DNA of 64,000 nucleotides from Pithys albifrons albifrons. Its lineage: Eukaryota; Chordata; Aves; Passeriformes; Thamnophilidae. Positions 13,401-26,700 of this stretch are shown piece after piece. The stretch lies in assembly GCF_047495875.1 (NCBI RefSeq), contig NC_092459.1, positions 22,863,795 to 22,927,794 of the forward strand, in the 5' to 3' direction. Below the pieces are notes generated by a model. That model ran no database searches and had not been told where the DNA came from. It saw only the letters and a program-made list of their open reading frames with translations. Position numbers and translations under genes: made by a program. Position 1 is the stretch's first letter; every line of letters begins with the position of its first letter.

Positions 13401-14575
13401 TGGTTCTTATGCTTTTAGCTATTGCATTTGCAACTGAAGCTATCTGTGAAATTCGTGATTTATTCATCCCAGGGCCCATACGCACACAATTGGAATGGTA
13501 ATAGTGAATTAGGGTGAATGCTGTGAGTAAAAGTTAGAACCTTTTCAGCAGATTTTGTCATTCATTATTTAATCAAATACCTGTGGATTCCCATATTGAA
13601 ACTTTCCTTGTTCCTTCTTGTCACTTATATCACTAATACTGCTAACACATTGCTCTTATATCTGAACAACAGAATATGAGCTCTGCTAAAATAACAAGTT
13701 GGACAAAGGAAAGTCTGACATTCAAAATGGCTGCCTGAATCACAAGGAAGCAGAAGATGCCATTAAGTATAAAATAGAACAATAAAGGCCTACAACTTGT
13801 AAATAGCTTTTGATTCTGTAACAGTCAAAATAGGACTCCTTAGGACTGCATGTGCATATTTTTCAAGATTCTGTCTTTACAAAAACTTCATTAGAACTTG
13901 AAATCTCCTTCTTGCATTATATCCTATTCTGACAAATGTGTCAATGTAAGGAAAAAAATCTCTTATGAAAATTAACTATTTCTGATTATTTAGCCATAGA
14001 TTAGAAAGCTGATTAAATAAGATATAAAACTGTTGCTAATCTTACTTGGAAGACATAACTGATAAAGAAAAAAAGAATAACAAAGGCATGTCGAGAGTAA
14101 TAAAATTATCTAGATAACTCTGTGTACATAATTATCAATATTTTAGATTTATCCATCTGAAATCAAGATATAATTTTGCATTGTTCCATTTTTTTATTTA
14201 GATATCTCTGTAAAACAGAAATTGTAGTTTAGTAGACCAAAAACATACAACTATTTCCAAGTGGAATTTGAGATATCAGAAAAAATGTATTTTATGTCCC
14301 TCTTTCATCTAATATTACAGTATACATCATTGTTTCTTAGTGATTTTGTATGAAATTCAAGGTAATAAATAGATAAGGATTGACATTTTCTGGTAAATGC
14401 AACAGCAGTAACGCCTATAGACAATCTGTTATCTGAGTAATACTTTCTGAAAGTTGGTAAGTGCCTTTTTCTCTTCTAATGATCTCTTTAAGGGGCCTTT
14501 TAAAAATTGCACATTTGAATTAAACTAAAAGTTACTCCTATGGTATATACAGACAGAGAAATAGAGTAGAGTTAC

Positions 14576-14764
14576 CTGTATGGCTGTGAGGATATTGGCT
14601 AACGCCTGGCCATACGTGTCATGACAGTGAACAGCGAGAGCACTCAGAGGAATTTCTTTCATAACAGCTTCCAACATTTTTTTCATACTTCCAGGAGTCC
14701 CCACACCAATTGTATCTCCCAGAGAGATTTCGTAACAGCCTATACTGTACAGCCGCTTAGATAC
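14576..14764 (-). CDS. HMGCLL1: HMGCLL1 coding exon 7 (His-x-His metal/catalytic motif)
   Basis: This is 189 nt, 63 codons in phase 0 (residues 199-261), with acceptor TCTGATCAG and donor CAG|GTAACT. It begins Val-Ser-Lys-Arg-Leu-Tyr and holds the invariant [17 protein letters not shown] segment. [18 protein letters not shown] follows, where His244 and His246 match metal-ligand/catalytic His233 and His235 of HMGCL. This is the last coding exon in the window. The following exon should start with Gly-Ile-Asn/Ser-Val-Val-Asp-type sequence and carry the catalytic-Cys loop; I did not find it in the 14.5 kb to the left. Confidence 0.97.
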
Positions 14765-17700
14765 CTGATCAGAAACAGAAAAATATGAAGAGGTCAAGAT
14801 GAAAGAACATAAAATAGGGTCAACTTCTGTACAGGTTTCATGTTTTGACCTACTGAGGTCAATCTATTTATCACACACCCTCTATACATTCTTGAAGATA
14901 GTAATCCAAGAACATCACACAGATCCTCTTATTTTAAATTTATAGTTCTGCTTCTGTACATGGAATAACCAACCAAGCCAAATCAATAAAAAACTTGCTT
15001 TCTGACTCTCACAGACTATCCAAATAAGCAAAAATTTAAACCTATGAATTAAGTTTCTTTAAAGCCCTTTCCCAACATTTCTCTCTCTCTGGGGACTTTC
15101 CAGCTGTTTCATTTTCTCCATGTACTTTTCAGCTTATAAATTGTGCAGGGTAAAGGCTCGCCCTTTTGTCTGCTTATAACGTGGAGCCAAGCACATGGCC
15201 AAACTAATACAATAAATAATTAACAAGAAGACTGATTTTGCTTTCTCTTGGAACTCAGGTAATCCATGAAAACTGAGGTTTTAATATGCTGCAGTCAGTA
15301 TTAATTCTGCAATATTAATTTAGTTTGCTTTCATGAAATCAAACATTAAAATACTAACAAAGTAAAATTTCAACTTAATTAACATTCTAGTGCGTAAGTT
15401 TTAAAAATTTTCTTAATATTAAACAAAACCATATACAAATACATCTTACTGACATAAGTAGAGCTCCAAATATTGCTGGAATTATCTTTGATGAGTTCTT
15501 TGCTTTAGTAAGAGAACCGAGGTCTGGCTCCATAATTTTTGTATGAAGAGAAACACATTCAGAAGCACCAAATCATGTTTTACCTTAAAATATTGCTTCA
15601 GAAATAAAATTTAGGAGCTTTCCATTCTATTTTTGTTGAATTTATTTGGAAATGCTTCACTTTATTTTCAGCTGCTGAAAATGTTTGTGCCCTTTAGGAT
15701 TCCCCACTGTGTATTAATGATCCCAAAAGACCATTCCACTGGAAAAGAGTCTCAGTCTAGAAATTAACTGTTTGGAAATGAAAAAATACAACGCTTTTCC
15801 AAGACATTTTCAGTTACACTGTACTCTGCTGTTAAAGCAATTCCAGGACTTCATCAGTGGGATTGCTGTGAACATGTCTGAGAAAGCTGACAAAGCGCTG
15901 CACCAGCAGTCTTGGAAAAGGTGGTTAATATTGCTGTTCACTTAATTCAAAGAACAGCTGAAAATAAACTTCAAATAGTCTGAATCATCCTGTTTAAGGC
16001 TTGGAAGTGCTATGCCTATTGCAAATGTAGCAAAACTGTGTTTCAAAGTCACACTTACTGGGTCATACTAACACAAATTCAACATACGTTTTAAGAAGGG
16101 GACATTCACCAGATTGCAAAAGAGATTCTATCTCATGGCCTATTTTTACATCATCCACACATGGCAGACATTTTAACTAGACTACTGTTGTACGGCAAAA
16201 AAAGGATCATCTGCAGCTACAGATGGGTTTAATCCAGTTAATCCCCAAACCTCAGATTTTTGTTACAATAAGGGTAAAGGGAGCAGACTGCATTTTTTTT
16301 TCCTCCAGTTCTTTCTAATTCATGATTCAAAGTTTTTCTAGATGAACATTTTAGTGAAACTGAGACTATATAAACTGATAGAAATCATAATGCATTCACT
16401 CCTTTCCAATGTTCAGCTGTCTGAAAACAAAGTTCCGAAAGAAGAGAGCATGAAACTGCTAACAAGGTCAGCATCATCACTGACTTGTCCCGATCTAACC
16501 TTAATGTGACCCTTAAAAAGAGATCTATATTTATTTTCAAGAAAAATGTGCATGCTTGGAAGCTGAATGGGAGTTTTCCATACTGAATTTTCTATTCTAT
16601 CATAGTAGGAGGCAGTCCATTAGTTATATTTTTGTTAACTTTTCAATGTGGATGTTTGGGAGGCGGGTGTGGGAGAAGAGAATACACAGTTTTGTCAATG
16701 TAATCAGGATGTGATTATGAGCTTGCAGCTTTGTTGATTGAACAGGGCTGTGTTCTGCCCACTGAGCAGTTTTACTATGCATGAGTCTTATGCTGCACCC
16801 CTTGGGAACACTGCCCTGGCACCAAGCATTGATCAAAATGAGAGCTGGTGACCCAGCACTGCAATCCTTTAGGCATGTGCACAGTCCTACTCCTGGAAAT
16901 AATATCTGAAACTGTATTCTTACAGGGAATACAAAAGGTCATAATCCAGTTATAGATTATCATATGCAACTACCAACAAAAAGACCTGCAGTTCTTGTGT
17001 TGTAAAGGAAACTTTAATGATCCAACAATATTCAAACAAGAGTATGTACATTTTCTGTAGCCTGATCAGCATGTGTAATATTTAAAGGAATTCATTGCTT
17101 TAGGTTAAAGGGAAGCAAAGGAGAGAAAGAAGCAGGCAGAAAGATAAAAACAGCCAAGCATGCAACACGAAGGCAATGGGTAACACGTATGTTATACAGT
17201 GCCTGCAACAACTTTCAAGGTTTATTTGCCTAAAACTGAAATTCACAAACAACAAAATAATAAGTGGTTAAGCAGTGACTCCATTTCAAGAAGCAGCAGA
17301 GTGATAAAACCGGACTACATGGTTTATTTAAAGATATGATGTTTTGTTAAATAAACAACCACACAGAAATACCGAGATCCTAGAACTCTGAAAGAATCTG
17401 AAGTTTATACTTTCTAGATAACTATATATAAAACAGTTATGTATCTAATATGCCATAATTGCATGTAGTCTGCAAAAATCTGTAATAATACATGTAATCT
17501 GAAATAATCCACTTCTTCTAATCGCTTTGGCATCAGTTAAAAAAATTTTGCTTAAAAAAATAATTCACTTTTACCACAGAAGAAACTGTCTAAACCTTTT
17601 AATGATAGGTGCTGACTGCAGTACCCTGTCAAGGCAGTCAAGATGCTCCCATCCCAAGAAAGATGATGACCAAAGCAGCAGCTCTCTGAAAGGGTTTAGC

Positions 17701-20700
17701 AACTCAGCCAGTAATTTCGGTCATTCTGGTTCAGCAAATAAGTGCATGTGTTAATTTAAAATCAACCAGATGCTTCTATATACACACCAGTGCTTATCAA
17801 ATCAAGGCTGGCACTAAGAAATTTAATGAAGTACCTTTTTCTTCATAAACACATACGGAGTGGTGTACAGGTATACAAAAAGTCACTTACTGCAATGAGG
17901 ACAGAAAATGAAACAGCTACATGAGTAAAAGTTTGCAGGTTTGGAACATTAAACAGCATTCCCACTGGCAAACTGAGAAAGAGCTCTTCTGTGCAAGAAG
18001 AGTAGTTAAAAAACAAGCAACACATGAAAAGAAGCCTATTGGGGAACATGATAAGCAGTATGGCATCACCACTATGACTAAAGCTGTGTCAATTCTAACC
18101 TTCACATATTAAAACAAATTAATTTTGAAACACTGAGTACCTTCAAAACACTGAGTACTTTTTTTCAAAGAGTGTGAGTATGTATGGCCACTGTGGGAGA
18201 ATACTCACAAGTTCCCTCTGGAATGTACACTAAAAGAAGATGCAGGTGAATAGGACCTGAAAACCACACGTGCATAACATAATATACTAGACAAATGTGG
18301 ACTAGCTGCTAGATCTATGAACTAAAAGATAATTGTTTGAACATTCTGCTAGATCAACAAAAATAGGTGATGAAGTGCAACAGAGAAGACAAGTCTGACC
18401 CTAGGTGGAAGGCCAGTGTGTTCTGCCTTAAGCCTCTTAAATTCTCTCTCCACTTTCTTTTTTACTGTCCTTTTCAGCTTTGATGCCCTCTTTCCCTTCA
18501 TTTTACACTTGTGTTTCACTTATCCCTCGCCTGGAAAAAAACCCACTGAACTGAGGTATCTTCTTCCTTGTCCTTTATCTTACAGGGGAAAAGGGGGCAG
18601 GGAGAGAGGGTGGAACTTACTCCATCGTGGCAGTAAAGTAATTTAAGAAATTATATTGGGGCTAAGTTTTACTTTAAGTGTCAATCACATGGCACTCACC
18701 AGAAGCACAATGTTGTAGCAGGTGCTTTACCAGCTGACAGCACATCATGCTTATTTCACAATAAAATGGACTTAAAAGCAAGAGGTTGTGCTGGAAACTG
18801 CCTTGTAAAACAGGGTCCACTGATATATGTGCTTGAGTCTATTTCCTTAAGCATTTTTTACTTTCTTCCTGGAGGTAACAGAACATAGTATTTTTTTCTC
18901 ACAACTGATAGCAATCAAAATCCAGTTTTTCTAACATTTGACTGCATAAGGTTGAGTGAGGTTATGCACCCAGTTTTAACATTAGCTATATTTTGTGCTT
19001 GTTTTCCCTGATTTTTATCCATTAAAGATATTTTTATGATTAAGTAGGGAACATGACTTATAGACATTGTAAAATGTATTTTTGATTCATTAAAAAGACA
19101 AGACAGAAGTTCATTCTTACTTCTGCCACTTTAGCTGGTATGATGTTTCCTTCATATGGGCATCCCAACACACACGACACATACCTGTAACAGAAAGAAC
19201 AGACAATGATTCTTCTGGTTTTTACATATATGTGTGTATTCACACGTTACATTAAAAAATGGGTTAAAATGGGTGTATCAATTTTTTATTGATTTTCCTT
19301 TTAAATCATAGAACAGAGAGTTATAGCTTTATTTATGCCAATGTATGTTACAAGCTGTAAAGGAGTGGCAATGTAGACAAGTTAATGGTGCTGCAGGAGA
19401 CTTTATTTTTCTTGGTATTTCCTTCTGAAGTTGCAAGAGCCCACTCAAGGTATTCAGAGAAAGATATCATTTTTTCCCTTGTACCAGCTACCCAGATCCT
19501 AGTGAGCAACTATGTACACAACTTCTAAGAACTACATTATCTCGTAAGTCATCGGAACTGTGATGAATGAGGTAGTTTTCACCCTCTACTTCTGTATAGG
19601 CATCTCTGTCCTAGTGCCCCAGAAAAATCATAGCTCCACTGCAAACTGTAATTTAGGTAGGCCTTGGGACAAGAAGAAACTGAGAAGCCAAGGCACGTCC
19701 CTCAGCAGCTATGGGCTCCACAAAGCACAGAAACTGAAAGCCACAACTAAGCTTCCATTGTTCGGCCCTAACGCTCTGTTAGCACAGAATTTGGTTTAAA
19801 TTTCCTCTTTTTAATGACAATTAAGAGCCATGAAATTCTAATTGAACTTCTAATTATTTATCTTAAATTGATTAGGAATACAATTAAAATAACCAGAAAC
19901 AGCCAGTTATAATCAAAAGTGTGACTGTAAAAGGATTTACAACAAATCCAGAGGCAGGCAGAGCCCCAGTCCCAGTGGGAGGTTGCTCCATTGCTTTATA
20001 AAGGAACAAGAGCATTCATCGATCTCCAGTCATTCCCTTTTGCTCAATGCTGAAGGATATAATGTCAAATTATACACTGCATAATGCAAAAGGGATTGAA
20101 CATATGCCAGTTTGCATGTAGTCAAGGTTTGCAGGGTAAAGGATATATTGTTTCATTGTAGTTGAAGGAGAAAGTGATTGATAGAATGTGAAATTAGGAT
20201 CAGTAACAGGCAAAAACAAATTGAGAAAAAAAAGTCCACATTTTAATGCATAGAATAGATTCCATCCCTTATATGAAAGTATGGTGTTGGCACACTAGAA
20301 GTAGCAGCAAGAATGAAGCAAACCTTGAATCTAAAAAGAACTTGATTAGCCCTGACAAAGAAATGGAAATGAATATTGTTTCCACAAAAGTGGTTGGGTC
20401 CATTACATCCTGTTCATAATTTTAGTCCAGATGCCTACTAGGCATGATTTCAATTATCAGTATGCCATTATGAAAACCAGATTTTTTGAAACTTGGCCAC
20501 ATAATTCATTAGATACCAGGCCCAATTTAGATGTCACTGCTTAAATTTCAAAATTCTGAATTTTCTTATCTATATTAAAGATAAAAAGTAGCTACTGTTA
20601 AGTTAAACACTGCCCTGATTTTCAGTGACACGTAACTCAAAAGCAATTCAAGATAATTTCCTTATTTTTTAATGCATACAAAGTGTTTCAAATTAAATGA

Positions 20701-23700
20701 AGCATAGAAAACTTCAAACCCAAAGGATTGCTTTTTGCATAATACTACAGTGCCTAGAGTTTGAGAATACATAAACTTAGTGAAATTATTTTCAACATTA
20801 GCCACATCACTTTTTATGAAGTGATCAAGAACCGTACTAAGTAAACACAAAACATACAGTTCATATGTGTACATGTTCCCTTTACTTACAAATATCTTTA
20901 CAGGTTCCTAAAAACTACATATATCAGATTGAGAGGATATGCTTTTGGTAGCGATAATGTGGCAAAATGACATCTGGAATGGCATAGGGCAAACAAAAGT
21001 AAAAGCAGGCCAAAAGGTACCTGGAGAACAAGGGAATACTCCCTGTGGTTCACATCAGCAAGCAGATTGCCTGAGCTCACATAATTCAGCTGGGCCTGCT
21101 GGAGTATGAAAGTATGTGGTGATCTGAGGAATCTGTCTACTACAATACACAAACCTGTTTGAGATTATGAACTCTCTGCATACTTACACCATTGTGACTA
21201 GACTGACATTTTAAACACAGAAAATAAGACAAATATAATTGATCTGGGCATCTGCGATTCAATACTGAACTGGAGAAAATACGGATTACTTAAAGAATTT
21301 GACAGGAAAAGAACTTCCTACCATAGAGACAAAAAAGTCCTGTGGACAATGAGAGAAAATTTCTTCAGTAGAGTTCATCAAGAATGAGTTTGGTAGAATT
21401 TTATCTAATATTTTCATTTAATGAGTTGGCATGAAAAGTAGAGATGTGGTGATAACATTAAATTTCTTGGTACTGTCAAAACAAAAAAAAAGGGACTCAG
21501 TTGATAGCAATGACAAATAGTGAAATGGTAGAAATGAAGCTAGGAAAGACTGAAATGCACTCCAGACATATATAAGGATAAGCATTTTTAATAGAGGAAA
21601 TAAAATATAAATTCCTTTCAACAGGGTCTTGCTGTATTCTTACTGGAAATAAGAGACACAATTTGAGTCATTTGTAGAAATTTTCATGCAAGCTGGAACA
21701 TATGCAGGCAAGTAGTAAAACTAGTGGGGTACAGAGAGCCTGGCATAGCAAAGGAGAAAATGCGCACGTCTGTGTGAAAGAGGAAAGATAATCACATGTC
21801 TCGTCTGAGTATTTGCCAAGACATCTAACAATTAAGGCAACGCTGAGTGGGATGCTTTGTAATTGCATTTGTAAGGTTCCAAATTAATAAACAAAACTGT
21901 CAGGAAACAGATTTCAAGAGTAAGGTAGATCTGTTATCTACAGACATGTTTGGCTGTTACTTTTTTTTTTTTTATTTTTAAGTATGAAATAACCATAAGG
22001 CATTAAAACCCACAAGAGCATACAGCCAAAGCAGAGTCCCAGAACCTTCACCCACATACTTCCAAAGTGGGAGACAACTTTGAAGAACGTGCTGAAGAAC
22101 TGCTTAAAAAGAAGAAAATTACCAAGACAGAGCCATGGAGTGCAACGACAAGACAGGCTTAAAAGAAGAGTCTGGTCAACTGCAGCAAACACTACTGACA
22201 AGTCAAGAAGAATGAGGATTGACTACTGTTTCCGAGATCTTGTCATCAGGGAGTTTGGTGAGAGCTGTTGCAGTTGCAAGCAAGGAACAGAAGCCAAAGC
22301 GTAGGAGTTATAGGAGGGAATCACAGAGGAGGGTCTCCAGAGAGTAATTATAAACAGCGCCTTCAATGAGCTTAGGAATGAAGAAGAGATAGGCGATGAG
22401 ATATGATACGAAGAACCAAGTAGGGTCAAAGGTGCGATTTTTAAGAGGCAAATGCTTGCTTATATTGCAAGTGGAAAAGAGCCAGAGGACAGCAAGAGGT
22501 TAAGAAAGAGAACAAGGGAGGGAAGAAATAAGAGGAAAAACAGAACATGGGGTCAATGGGGCAAGTGGAAGGGGTACAGATGGAAAGTAAACAAAAAACT
22601 TCTGCTGCATTGACAGTGGAGGAGAAAGGATTAGGGGACGTGAGAGAAAGGAGAGCAACACAAGAGGACACCATATTTCTCTTAGGTGAAAAAGGAAGAT
22701 TCTACATGAAGAAAAGCGGCAGAGGAAAAAAGAACAGTTTGAGCAATAAGTTGCAGAGGCAACTGGGATTTAATTTGGGAACTCAATTAAGTTGGAGAAA
22801 ACAGCTATTTTCTAAAAAGATAGCAGGACTGAAAGAAAAAAATACACTGTAATGCAAATGACTGCCCTGGTCTCAGGGTATTCACCAGAGACAGTCCACA
22901 ATATGAGAGCAGAAGCAAATATCTGGGAGTTCACAAAGCAGAGTCTGCACTGGAAGCGTTTAATTCTAAGTATGTGCTTAAATCTTTGCAGAATCAAGGC
23001 CAGATGTAGCTTAACTACATCTTCAGCATGCAATCAAGAAAAAAGCCCATGAAATGAGAGGTGAAGAGAGGGACCTGCAAGTGAACGTACCTATACAGCT
23101 GCTTTAGAAACATGCAGGTACATGTTTTGCTCACTCAGGTTTTGTGCAATCAGAATTCCTCTCATTAATAAAAAGTGATAAAAAGAAGTTTTCTGCTTGT
23201 TTCACTTGGCAGAGTTTACCCAGTCTCTTGCCTGTTCTACAGATTTCACTGCAGGTGAGTATCATCTGGCCTTCTACTGAATTGTTTTCTATGCATGGAA
23301 AAAGCATAAAAATAGATCCAAACAATTTTACTGGGTAATACTTTGCACATAAATGCTGAACAGACTCTGGGGATGGGAGACAAAAGGAAGAGGAAGGGAG
23401 TTTTCAATTTCTTCCAGTAAGCCAAAACCAAATTACGATGTTACACAAACAGATAGATAGTATAAGGTCCCCAGAATCAAAGTCACTAGGAATGGTGACA
23501 ATCACCACACCAGCCCAATGCCTGTGAAGAGTATCAAACCACAAACAGGGTAAATGAGAAAACTTTTCTTTACCAAATTGTGTTAGAAGGAAAATGAATC
23601 CAAGCAGAAACTGAACTCCATGTTGTAATCAGCCCTTTGTCAGCTTGTTTCAGCAAGAGTTCCAGAGCCAGATTCACAGCTGCTACCACAGCTGGAAGCA

Positions 23701-26700
23701 TGGAGCCTCCTGAGAAGCCAGTTGCAGACTCAGATGCTGCTGTTTCCTGTTTATTATTATAGTGTAAGTTCGCATATAATTTACCATGTTCACTGCAGAT
23801 GTATTTATTTTTATTGGATGTTTGTGCTAAAATGTATATGCCTATCTTTTGGTGCATTCATAATATCAAGGTTGATGTATTTTGTTTCTTTGCAAAGGAA
23901 GCCATTTGTTAAAAACAATCTTTAATGTGATGAGAGGAGAAACACAAAGAAGGGAAGAGAGAAAAGAGATTCTTCCAGAAACAGAATCTCCACGCCAAGT
24001 CCAAAATGTGTAAATAAGGCCAGGATTTTTTTCCAAATTTTACTTTAAAAAAGAAGAAACAAAAACAACCTCTCTATATATTTACTGCCCAATTACAAGT
24101 ATTCACAGCTATTCACAGTGAATACTATAGTAAAAATATTTGTCACTATTTTTAGAATGCCCAGGAAACACTGTTAAATTGTAAACTATGTTCTAGAAAA
24201 TAACTACTTGTCTAAAAATATAACTAAACTGTTACAATAATGAACGGCCACTAAAACACTTAATTTTTAATAACTATCTCAAGTTATTCATGGAGTAATC
24301 TGTAACATACTAGCAAACACACTGTCTTGTAACCTTAAAATTTCATACTAACATTTCAAATCTGATTTACACTACCCTTTAAGAAGAAACAGGGATGAGT
24401 ATCTGGTTTTTGGGTTTTTTTTAATTTTTTTAAAGCACCTTTTCTGGCCCACTAATATTTTCTCCCTGCAGGTACAAAACAACAGGTAAAGGTTGCTATG
24501 AAGTTATTTGTAAGGAAAACCTCTCCCCTTACATAATGCAATCATCCAGTATGACAGAGTTAGTATAATGGCTATGACATCCTTCTCTTAAGCTGTTTCC
24601 AATACAGAGAAATGCACTAAGTCCCCACATCCCAGCAATATCTGGCTTCATTAGCTTCTCCAGGGAACTGTGACCAGCTGGCTTCATGCTGTGTAACCTC
24701 ATAGATTTGTTTACCATTCACATACAAAAACACGCTTCCAAGTCTTAAATGTTCATCTTCATTTAATTGTTCACGTAACCTCAAATACAGGCTCACTTAT
24801 AGTGACATGAAGGTGTTAAATGGGTTTTACTATCTAGAGAAGTGATAATGACACAAATCACTGTATTACCAATATAATTGTGATTATTCTAAACTACACA
24901 GTGCAGCTTTAAAAATGGGCATTTTAGAGCAATGTGAAAAAAACGTGTACTCCAGCTCTAGGTATTCCAGAATACCAGAAAATACAAGTTCAAAGTTCCT
25001 GTCTGTATTTGTAAAACACACACAGCTTTGAATTTTAATGATTTATGCAAAACTGAATTGTTGGAGTTTATGTTATGATACTTCTAATTATGTATAAAAA
25101 TACAGTACTGTAAGGCCATACAAATATCTTTACTTATTCAGGATGAACTGTAACAAAAGAAAAACAAAGATCACTGTTGAACTGAATTATAAAATCAGAT
25201 TGTCTTGATAATCACAAGTTTCAGATAATTAGGATGTTTCCTTAAAACAAAACAGAAGTTATTAGTAGTTTCTGAAAGCACTTGTTATAAAGTACATTAA
25301 AATACAACTAATGTGTTATTCCATGGGGTTTTATCCAAATAAATCCAGGTATCATTAGCACAAGACAAAGATAACTAAAATCAATTCTTTAAGTCTTCAT
25401 TATTTTGTGTTTAATCTGTGTATTAGCATCAAAGTAAACCAATAATTATTTCTTATAATCAACAAGAAATTATATATATGTCATTACCTGTAAGCTTTAT
25501 TATAGCATAATATAAAAGGTAATAATTGTACATAATAGGTTCTTTGGTATCTATTTGTCATAGAAAATAAAAATTGCTATATTTCAAGTATATCAAACCG
25601 TATTTGAATTCCATACAAGCACAGATGTAAGCTAAATATTGATACAGTTCAAAATGCTTTTATGTACTGTGAACTTCACCATTGCTAAAGACATAGGACA
25701 TAAACAAGGGAATTACATACTCTAGTTCAGAATTAATGTGTGATTACCTAGGCTTTAACTTATGAAACAGCAGATTTGTAAGGAAATGCTTCTAGAGTTA
25801 CTTTACAGCAACCATTTGCATCTGTTTTTCTAACACTGAAACTCTAAACGTTTGTGCACACACTCGCTCAAATGGCCTTAGATCATATGAAATTTTTTCA
25901 GGTCTGGAACATAAATCCAGCTTTTAATTGCCGATCATGGAGAGGTGTTTTTTTAAGTAGGGAAAAAAAAATTACAACCCTTCATGCTTATGTCTCTTGT
26001 TCATTTTTATTAGGACTAAGACAGTCTTATGCAGAACTCAATGTTTGATTTTATTTCATTGTCAGAGGACACAAAGCAGGTAGTGAGGTACCATTTGCTG
26101 AAAAGGGGGAAATGAAAGTCCTTACTTCTTTACTGTTGTATTGTACTAATTTAAATTCATTTCTGTGTCTTTTTAAATTCTAGAATATATTAACTTGGAA
26201 GAATCTAGTATAATCAGATTCTACTTAATATTTTCTTTATATGTATGTTAATAATATATTGAACTTAAAAGACAAACCAAGTGACTACTTACAATTACCA
26301 TTTGCCACCATTTTTCATCAACCCTGGCTGTTAAGACTTCATTTTGAATCACTCAGTAAGTTCTGATATTTTAAATAGTACCTGAATTATACATTGAAAG
26401 ATGCAAATTTAAAACCAGCACTATTTTATGTTACTTCACATGCCAAACATGCATAGTAGTAATTAGCTGACCACACATTTCATAACTGATTTGGCTCAGT
26501 GTCTTTGTAGAATGTGTCCCAGATGTTATTGTAAAGTTTTTATGCATGTACAAAAAAATAAAAATAAAACCCCCTTTATGATGCTAATAAATAGTCTAAC
26601 TTCTAAGACCATACACAACATTTCAGTTCTTCATAAACATTTGAACTAATTTAGTAAACATTTAGAAAACTGTGGACTGTGCTACAGATTTCAAATGTGA

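Larger units (their letters stand above)
1..14575 (-). other. HMGCLL1: HMGCLL1 intron 7 (partial, at least 14.6 kb)
   Basis: The intron begins with donor GTAACTC at 14575 and runs off the left edge. It is AT-rich. Apart from the LTR-retroelement remnant at about 4037-6090 and a more GC-rich block near 9.9-10.4 kb, I see only unique-looking noncoding sequence, a T17 run at 1440-1457 and a short AT dinucleotide tract near 9236. The open frames here are all under about 110 codons, overlap each other on both strands and show no recognisable domain, so none is called as a gene. Confidence 0.85.
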
